Assembly (NCBI GenBank): GCA_963792655.1
Contig: CAWBWU010000003.1
Span: forward strand, 1,282,592-1,346,591
DNA: 64,000 bases
Source of the DNA: DOZZ01 sp963792655
Lineage (GTDB): Bacteria; Acidobacteriota; Terriglobia; Bryobacterales; Bryobacteraceae
Reading direction: 5' to 3'
Of this stretch, positions 58,980 to 64,000 are shown piece after piece. Made by a program: the position numbers and the translations under genes. Each line of letters starts with the position of its first letter. Position 1 is the stretch's first letter. The notes under the pieces are model-generated. The model saw only the letters and a program-made list of their open reading frames with translations, was not told where the DNA came from and did not search any database.

Positions 58980-60434
58980 TTACTGGCGATCGGCGCCGAG
59001 GCCGCCCAGACGGCACGCCTTGCAAATACCAAATCCGCTACCGTTGACCTGGTTGAACGAACAGAGCGTCGTGAGCCTGGTGAGTTCGGCCGGGCTCAGC
59101 GTCGCGGGCGCGAACGGCGTTTCCGTGATTCCAAATGTCCCGGTCGGAGTTCCCGGCGTAACCGGAGCGGCGTGGATCGTCGTTGCCCAAGCAGCCAGAC
59201 CAGGGGCAAGGGCTAGCGAAGCGGGAGTAACGGTGGAAGCGTTACAGGTTGTCTGCGCGGAAGCGAGCAGCTTTACCACAGCCGACGTCGGAACACCGGG
59301 GGTGAGCGTGTTGCTGATCAGGTCGTTCCGCGCGGACAGCGATTGCAGACCGTTGGGAGTTACCGGGCAACTGCAGCAGGAGATCAACTGTTCGTCCGGC
59401 GAGAACACGTACGCATTCACGCAGAGGTTTCCGTTCTGAATGGGCAACGCGATCGTAGAGGACGCGCCGGTGTTGGTGAAATCAATCAGGCTATCGCCGA
59501 TCGCAAGGTTCGCCACATAGCGTACTTGAAACACATCGGCCGGGATTACCGGAAGGAGTGCGGTGGCTGCAGCACCGGTTCCTGCGTTGTTAGCCCCGAT
59601 GGGGCTGGTCGTGTTGGTGAGAACGCCATTCATGGTTCCGAGCACCTGTACGGAAATCGTGCAGGACGTGTTCGCGTTAACGGTAGCGCTTGTAACAATG
59701 TTACTGCCAGCAGTAGCATGAAATGTGACGGCAGGACAGGTAGTAGTGAATCCGTTAGGCGTGGCCATGACCAGACCTGCAGGCAACGTGTCAATAAAAG
59801 TCACGCCTATTAACGCGGTAGCATTGGTGTTGTTAATCGTAAAAGTCAGGGTCGTAGTACCGCCCACACCTACAAAGGGAGCAGCGAATGTTTTAGTGAG
59901 GGTCGGTGCGGTAAGAGGCACTACTGTGATTCCAGCCGTCGCAGTCCCACCGTTAAGCACGCGATCCGCAGTGAGAGTACCTGTGGTATTCGTCTGCAAA
60001 CCTGGGGCGGTCCCGACAGGGGACACGACGTTGACCACAAACTGACAGTTAGCAGACTGGCTGCCCGCAGCGCCAAGGGCCCCCCCGGCAAGGCTGATTG
60101 TGTTCGATCCCGCAACAGCGGAAATTGTGCCGGCGCCGCATGTGCCGACCTTACCGTTTGGCGTTGCAACTACCAAGCCAGCCGGCAAGGTATCCGTAAA
60201 TGAGATGTTCGTCAACGCCGCTGGATCGTTGTTTGTGATCGAAAATCGAAGCGTGGCTGTTGTGGTTCCGTCCGGTGGAATTGTTGTTTGTGGCGTTGCT
60301 CCTAGCACTGGCCCTTGGAAAAAGGCTTTCGTGAAGGTGGGAGTTGCCTGGAAAAAGAAAGGCCCTCCCCGTGCCGTAAGGCTGAAAAGGAAGACTACAG
60401 AACTCGTTCGTATGATTCTTTGCATGTGCGACAT
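58980..60434 (-). CDS. Secreted DUF11-like array protein, copy B
   Basis: About 484 residues, same layout as copy A: signal peptide, two DUF11-like domains (TPTFTKAFFQGPVLGATPQT; TLTKTFAAPFVGVGGTT) and the shared C-terminal domain ending GICKACRLGGLGADRQ. I set the start at the ATG of MSHMQRII (60432-60434), which has GAGGG upstream as in the other copies, instead of the longer frame. Differences from copy A are concentrated in the N-terminal and second domains; the C-terminal domain differs only at scattered residues (for example CCSCPV for CCSCAV). Confidence 0.85.
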   Translation of the reverse strand: MSHMQRIIRTSSVVFLFSLTARGGPFFFQATPTFTKAFFQGPVLGATPQTTIPPDGTTTATLRFSITNNDPAALTNISFTDTLPAGLVVATPNGKVGTCGAGTISAVAGSNTISLAGGALGAAGSQSANCQFVVNVVSPVGTAPGLQTNTTGTLTADRVLNGGTATAGITVVPLTAPTLTKTFAAPFVGVGGTTTLTFTINNTNATALIGVTFIDTLPAGLVMATPNGFTTTCPAVTFHATAGSNIVTSATVNANTSCTISVQVLGTMNGVLTNTTSPIGANNAGTGAAATALLPVIPADVFQVRYVANLAIGDSLIDFTNTGASSTIALPIQNGNLCVNAYVFSPDEQLISCCSCPVTPNGLQSLSARNDLISNTLTPGVPTSAVVKLLASAQTTCNASTVTPASLALAPGLAAWATTIHAAPVTPGTPTGTFGITETPFAPATLSPAELTRLTTLCSFNQVNGSGFGICKACRLGGLGADRQ

Positions 60435-60532
60435 GGTTACCCTCGCAGTGGATGATACCATCAGCTAGCTTACAGCGACATGGTCAAAATCGACTAATTT
60501 ATTTGCTTCATTACTGTCACTATCAAAAGCAA

Positions 60533-60570
60533 AGCGCGAATGACCCGGGTGGTTTCGGGGCATCCGCGCT
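60533..60570 (-). terminator. Array hairpin 4 (after copy C)
   Basis: AGCGCGAATG (60533-60542) with CATCCGCGCT (60561-60570), one mismatch in the stem. It follows the stop of copy C on the minus strand. Confidence 0.65.
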
Positions 60571-60593
60571 ATGTGCGTTTTCAGTGGAAGTGT

Positions 60594-62024
60594 TTACTGG
60601 CGATCGGCGCCGAGGCCGCCGAGACGGCACGCCTTGCAAATACCAAATCCGCTACCGTTGACCTGGTTAAAGGAACAGAGCGTCGTGAGCCTGGTGAGTT
60701 CGGCGGGGCTCAGCGTGGCGGGCGTGAACGGCGTTTCCGTGATTCCAAACGTTCCCGCCGGAGTTCCCGCCGTCACCGGAGCAGGGTGAATCGTGGTTCC
60801 CCATGCAGCCAGACCAGGGGCAAGGGCCAGCGAAGCGGGGGTAACAGTGGACGCGTTACAGGTCGCCTGCGAGGAAGCGAGTAGCTTTACTACCACCGAC
60901 GTCGGTACGCCGGGCGTGAGCGTATTGCTGATCAGATCGTTCCGGGCAGACAGGGATTGCAGACCATTGGGAGTCACGGCGCAACTGCAGCAGGAGATCA
61001 ACTGTTCATCCGGGGAGAACACATAGGCATTTACGCAAAGGTTCCCGTTCTGGACCGGCAGGGCCACAGTGGAGGACGCGCCGGTATTGGTGAAATCGAT
61101 CACACTATCACCGATGGCAAGGTTGCTGGCATAACGCACCTGAAATACGTCGGCCGGAATGACTAGAAGAACGGCGGTAGCTGCAGCACCGATGGCGGCG
61201 TTGGCGGCGCCAATGGCGCTGGTGCCGTTCGTCAAGAGACCATTGGCGGTTCCGAGCACCTGTACTGATATAGTGCAAGACGTGTTGGCATTAACGGTGC
61301 CGTTTGCTAGTCCAAAAATGTTCGTACCGGCTGCAGCGGTGATGGCTCCAGCAGGACAGGTGGTTGTAACTCCATTCGGATTCGCGATCAGTAGACCTGG
61401 GGGCAGTATGTCGCCAAAAGTCACGCCCGTTAACGCTGTCGCGTTGGTATTGGTAATCGTAAAGGTCAGGGTCGTAGTACCGCCCACACCGATGAAGGGA
61501 GCAGTAAATGCTTTGGTCAGCGACGGCGCGGTGAGAGCTAAGGCAGTGATTGCAGCCGTGGCTGTACCAGCGGTGACCCCGGTTGCAGTGATTGTACCTG
61601 TGGTATTGGTCAACACGCCCGGTGTAGTGCCTACAGGAGACACGACGTTTACGACAAACGAACAGTTATCAAATCCACCCGCGGCTTGGAGCGATCCACC
61701 CGTGAGGCTGATTGTGTTGCTTCCCGCCACGGCAGTAATTGTGCCGCCACCACCGCAGGTTCCTTGCAGGCCGTTTGGTGTTGCGACTACCAGGCCAGCG
61801 GGTAAAGTATCCGTAAACGCAATGTTACTTAAAGGACCCGGGTAGAGGTTTGTAATCGTGAACCGAAGTGTGGCCGTCGTAGTGGCATCGGTTGGAATGT
61901 TCAATTGTGGTGTCGTCCCTAGACCCTGGAAGAAACCCTTGGTAAAGGTTATTTGAGCGGATGCCGTCAGACTAAGAAGTAACATAGCGGAACTGGTTAA
62001 TGTGATCTTGTGCAAGTGCGACAT
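60594..62024 (-). CDS. Secreted DUF11-like array protein, copy C
   Basis: A 476-residue paralogue with signal peptide (LTSSAMLLLSLTASAQ), first beta domain (ITFTKGFFQGLGTTPQLNIP), second (PSLTKAFTAPFIGVGG) and the shared C-terminal domain with ISCCSCAVTPNG and the GICKACRLGGLGADRQ end. Its C-terminal half is almost identical to copy A, whereas the N-terminal half carries many substitutions and small length changes. Start ATG 62022-62024 has GAGGGTAATCC ahead. Function unknown. Confidence 0.85.
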   Translation of the reverse strand: MSHLHKITLTSSAMLLLSLTASAQITFTKGFFQGLGTTPQLNIPTDATTTATLRFTITNLYPGPLSNIAFTDTLPAGLVVATPNGLQGTCGGGGTITAVAGSNTISLTGGSLQAAGGFDNCSFVVNVVSPVGTTPGVLTNTTGTITATGVTAGTATAAITALALTAPSLTKAFTAPFIGVGGTTTLTFTITNTNATALTGVTFGDILPPGLLIANPNGVTTTCPAGAITAAAGTNIFGLANGTVNANTSCTISVQVLGTANGLLTNGTSAIGAANAAIGAAATAVLLVIPADVFQVRYASNLAIGDSVIDFTNTGASSTVALPVQNGNLCVNAYVFSPDEQLISCCSCAVTPNGLQSLSARNDLISNTLTPGVPTSVVVKLLASSQATCNASTVTPASLALAPGLAAWGTTIHPAPVTAGTPAGTFGITETPFTPATLSPAELTRLTTLCSFNQVNGSGFGICKACRLGGLGADRQ

Positions 62025-62104
62025 GGATTACCCTCGCAGGGATGATACCATCAGGCAGCTTACAGCGAAATAGCTAAAACTGATTAGTTAGTTACTTCGC
62101 AATA

Positions 62105-62147
62105 AAAAGCGCGGATGACCCTTTCGGTTTGGGCCATCCGCGCTTTT
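62105..62147 (-). terminator. Array hairpin 5 (after unit D)
   Basis: A perfect 13-base stem: AAAAGCGCGGATG (62105-62117) with CATCCGCGCTTTT (62135-62147), T-rich at the far side on the minus strand. Confidence 0.75.
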
Positions 62148-62152
62148 ACCTG

Positions 62153-63180
62153 TTAGCTCTTCAGATTGATGTGTTTACTGGCGATCGGCGCCGAGGCCAC
62201 CGAGACGGCACGATTTGCAAATTCCAAATCCGCTACCGTTGACCTGGTTGAAGGAACAGAGAGCGCGGTCCGGCGGGCCAGTTCGGCCGGGCTCAACGTC
62301 GCGGGCTTGAACGGCGTTTCCGTGATTCCAAACGTTCCCGCCGGAGTTCCCGCCGTAACCGGAGCGGCGTGAATGGTCGTTCCCCATGCAGCCAAACCAG
62401 GGGCTAGCGCCAGCGAAGCGGGAGTAACGGTGGAAGCGTTACAGGTCGCCTGCGAGGAAGCGAGCAGCTTTACAACCACCGATGTCGGAACACCGGGGGT
62501 GAGCGTGTTGCTGATCAGATCGTTCCGGGCGGACGGGGATTGCAGACCATTTGGAGTCACCGCGCAACTGCAGCAGGAGTTAGCTGTTCGTCCGGCGAGA
62601 ACACGTAGGCATTGACGCACAGGTTTCCGTTCTGGATTGGCAATGCAACCGTGGATGACGCGCCGGCGGCGTAACGACAGTGATTGCGGCAGTGGCGGTT
62701 CCACCATTAGCCACCCCAGTCGCCCGTGAGCGTACCGGTGGTATTGGTCAGCAAACCTGGGGCTGTTACCAAGGGGTGAGACTACATTAACCGAAAACGA
62801 ACAGGAAGTCCCAGGGAGATTTGCATCGGTCAGCACTGCCCCCATAAGGCTGATTGTGTTCGTTCCCGCGACTGCAGTTATGGTACCGCCGTCCAAGCAT
62901 GTTCCTAGCTGACCGTTGGGTGTTGCGATTACCAGGCCGGCAGGTAGAGTGTCTGTAAAGGCGACGTTCTCCAGCGGGCCCGGGCCTCGGTTTGTGTTCG
63001 TGATCGTGAATCGAAGTGTGGCCGTTGTGGTCCCATCCGGGGGAATGGTTGTTTGTGGCGTTGCTGTTAGCCCCTGGAAGAAACCTTTGGTAAAGGTTGG
63101 AGGTGCGGGTTGAGCGAACGCCGTAAGGCTGAAAAAGAAGAAAGCGGAACTAGTTAATGAGTTTTTTGCAAGTGCGACAT
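62153..63180 (-). pseudogene. Internally deleted array unit D
   Basis: Starts at an intact ATG (63178-63180, MSHLQK) but the frame breaks within ten codons at a run of Ts. The first DUF11 domain follows, then at about 62667 the sequence jumps from the first/second-domain border straight into the SST-ALPIQNG part of the C-terminal domain, skipping the whole second domain (about 430 bases relative to copy A). The junction has GC-rich microhomology. Further small indels lie near 62578, 62725 and 62764. Much of the remaining sequence is nearly identical to copy A. It cannot encode a normal protein as written. Confidence 0.8.
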
Positions 63181-63288
63181 GGTTACCCCCGCAGTGGATG
63201 ATACCATCGGATAGCTTACAGCGACATAGTCAGAATCGACTAAATTCTTTGCCTCATTCCTGTCAGTAAGTGTCGCTATCAAAAGCAA

Positions 63289-63326
63289 AGCGCGGATGAC
63301 CCGTGTGGTTTCGGGACATCCGCGCT
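63289..63326 (-). terminator. Array hairpin 6 (after copy E)
   Basis: AGCGCGGATG (63289-63298) pairs with CATCCGCGCT (63317-63326), beyond the stop of copy E. Confidence 0.7.
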
Positions 63327-63347
63327 GTGTGTTTTCAGTGGAAGTGC

Positions 63348-64000
63348 TTACTGACGGTCGGCGCCAAGACCACCGAGACGGCACGACTTGCAAACACCGA
63401 ACCCGCTTCCATTGATTTGGTTAAACGAACAGAGCGCAGTCAGCCTCGCGAGCTCGGCGGGACTGAGCGTTGAGCGCGTAAACGGGGTTTCCGTCACTCC
63501 AAACGTTCCAGCCGGAGTTCCCGCAGTCACAGGATCGGCGTGAATGGTCGTTCCCCAAGCGGCCAGACCCGCGGCCAGGGCGAGCGACGCCGGGGTAACG
63601 GTTGAAGCGTTACAAGTTGCCTGAGATGACGCGAGCAGCTTGACCACAACCGAGGTCGGGACGCCGGGCGTGAGCGTGTTGCTGATCAGATCGTTCCGGG
63701 CGGACAGCGATTGGAGACCGTTGGGAGTTACCGCACAACTGCAGCACGAGATCAGCTGTTCATCCGGGGAGAACACGTATGCATTCACGCACAGGTTGCC
63801 GTTCTGAATGGGCAACGCGATCGTGGATGACGCGCCGGTGTTGGTGAAATCGATCACACTGTCGCCGATAGCCAGATTGCTTGCATAACGCACCTGAAAT
63901 ACATCGGCCGGAATCACTGGAAGAACTGCGGTCGCCACTGCACCGACGCCCGCGTTTGCTGCGGTGATCGTGCTAGTGGTATTAGTCAGAACACCATTTG
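63348..64000 (-). CDS. Secreted DUF11-like array protein, copy E (C-terminal part)
   Basis: The frame is open to the window edge, so only the C-terminal 217 residues are visible: the end of the second DUF11-like domain and the whole shared C-terminal domain (DVFQVRYASNLAIGDSVID, ISCCSCAVTPNG, and the end GVCKSCRLGGLGADRQ). Silent third-position differences from the other copies are more numerous than amino-acid changes. The array probably continues beyond this window. Confidence 0.85.
   Translation of the reverse strand, partial: NGVLTNTTSTITAANAGVGAVATAVLPVIPADVFQVRYASNLAIGDSVIDFTNTGASSTIALPIQNGNLCVNAYVFSPDEQLISCCSCAVTPNGLQSLSARNDLISNTLTPGVPTSVVVKLLASSQATCNASTVTPASLALAAGLAAWGTTIHADPVTAGTPAGTFGVTETPFTRSTLSPAELARLTALCSFNQINGSGFGVCKSCRLGGLGADRQ

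Noticed and set aside
57008..63326. Repeated hairpins read as a CRISPR-like array
   Set aside because: Spacing is 0.3-1.6 kb with genes between, repeats are palindromic arms with variable loops, and no cas genes are present.

Overview
The window looks like a chromosome segment from an Acidobacteriota bacterium of the Solibacter/Bryobacter type. The evidence is gene content: two giant Oar-like TonB-dependent receptors with N-terminal carboxypeptidase-regulatory domains, a receptor-CRTAC1(FG-GAP/ASPIC)-TPR operon, a Planctomycete-cytochrome-C/DUF1549/DUF1553 protein paired with a DUF1501 protein, and VWFA-related and DUF11-like secreted proteins. This placement is inference; no rRNA, tRNA, phage, IS element or CRISPR array was seen.

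Layout. 0-3 kb: end of an unknown gene, then a minus-strand operon of a P1 (DmpA-type) peptidase, an SDR dehydrogenase and a sugar-binding lipoprotein. 3-12 kb: a fasciclin protein, then a minus-strand run of TonB receptor, oligogalacturonate-lyase-like protein, enolase and phosphoglycerate mutase. 12-18 kb: a plus-strand translationally coupled operon of TonB receptor, CRTAC1-like protein and TPR protein. 18-20.2 kb: an ECF sigma/anti-sigma module flanked by two Spy/CnrX-like periplasmic proteins. 20-33 kb: a large secreted HEIAE-motif protein, a DtxR/MntR regulator, M28 peptidase, ApaG, the DUF1501/PSD1 pair, a fused 2-oxoacid dehydrogenase E1, DinB, a hypothetical and a second ECF sigma. 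33-53 kb is mostly housekeeping: homocysteine methyltransferase/MTHFR fusion, threonylcarbamoyl-AMP synthase, pdxS-pdxT with a MocR regulator, thioredoxin reductase, rimO, yacG, pgpA, an NHL protein, cinA, a carbohydrate porin, and a LysR regulator divergent from gltB-gltD. 53-57 kb: an antitoxin/PemK pair, a dTDP-rhamnose reductase, a VWA protein, AlkA and a cupin.

57-64 kb holds the most unusual structure: a head-to-tail array of secreted DUF11-like proteins. Three are complete, one runs off the window, one is internally deleted, and one has collapsed to a few hundred bases with an inverted piece. A possible further shred lies at 53.4 kb. Every unit ends in a near-identical hairpin, and the units share a near-identical cysteine-bearing C-terminal domain, while their N-terminal halves differ more.

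A second striking signal is that roughly 33.3-36.0, 38.1-39.7, 40.4-44.8 and 47.6-53.2 kb, plus a few isolated spots, carry dense single-base frame changes. These genes otherwise keep every conserved motif, whereas most of the remaining sequence (for example 0-26 kb) reads cleanly. I read this as uncorrected consensus error rather than gene decay. Those genes are therefore annotated as whole loci, with the frame breaks described.
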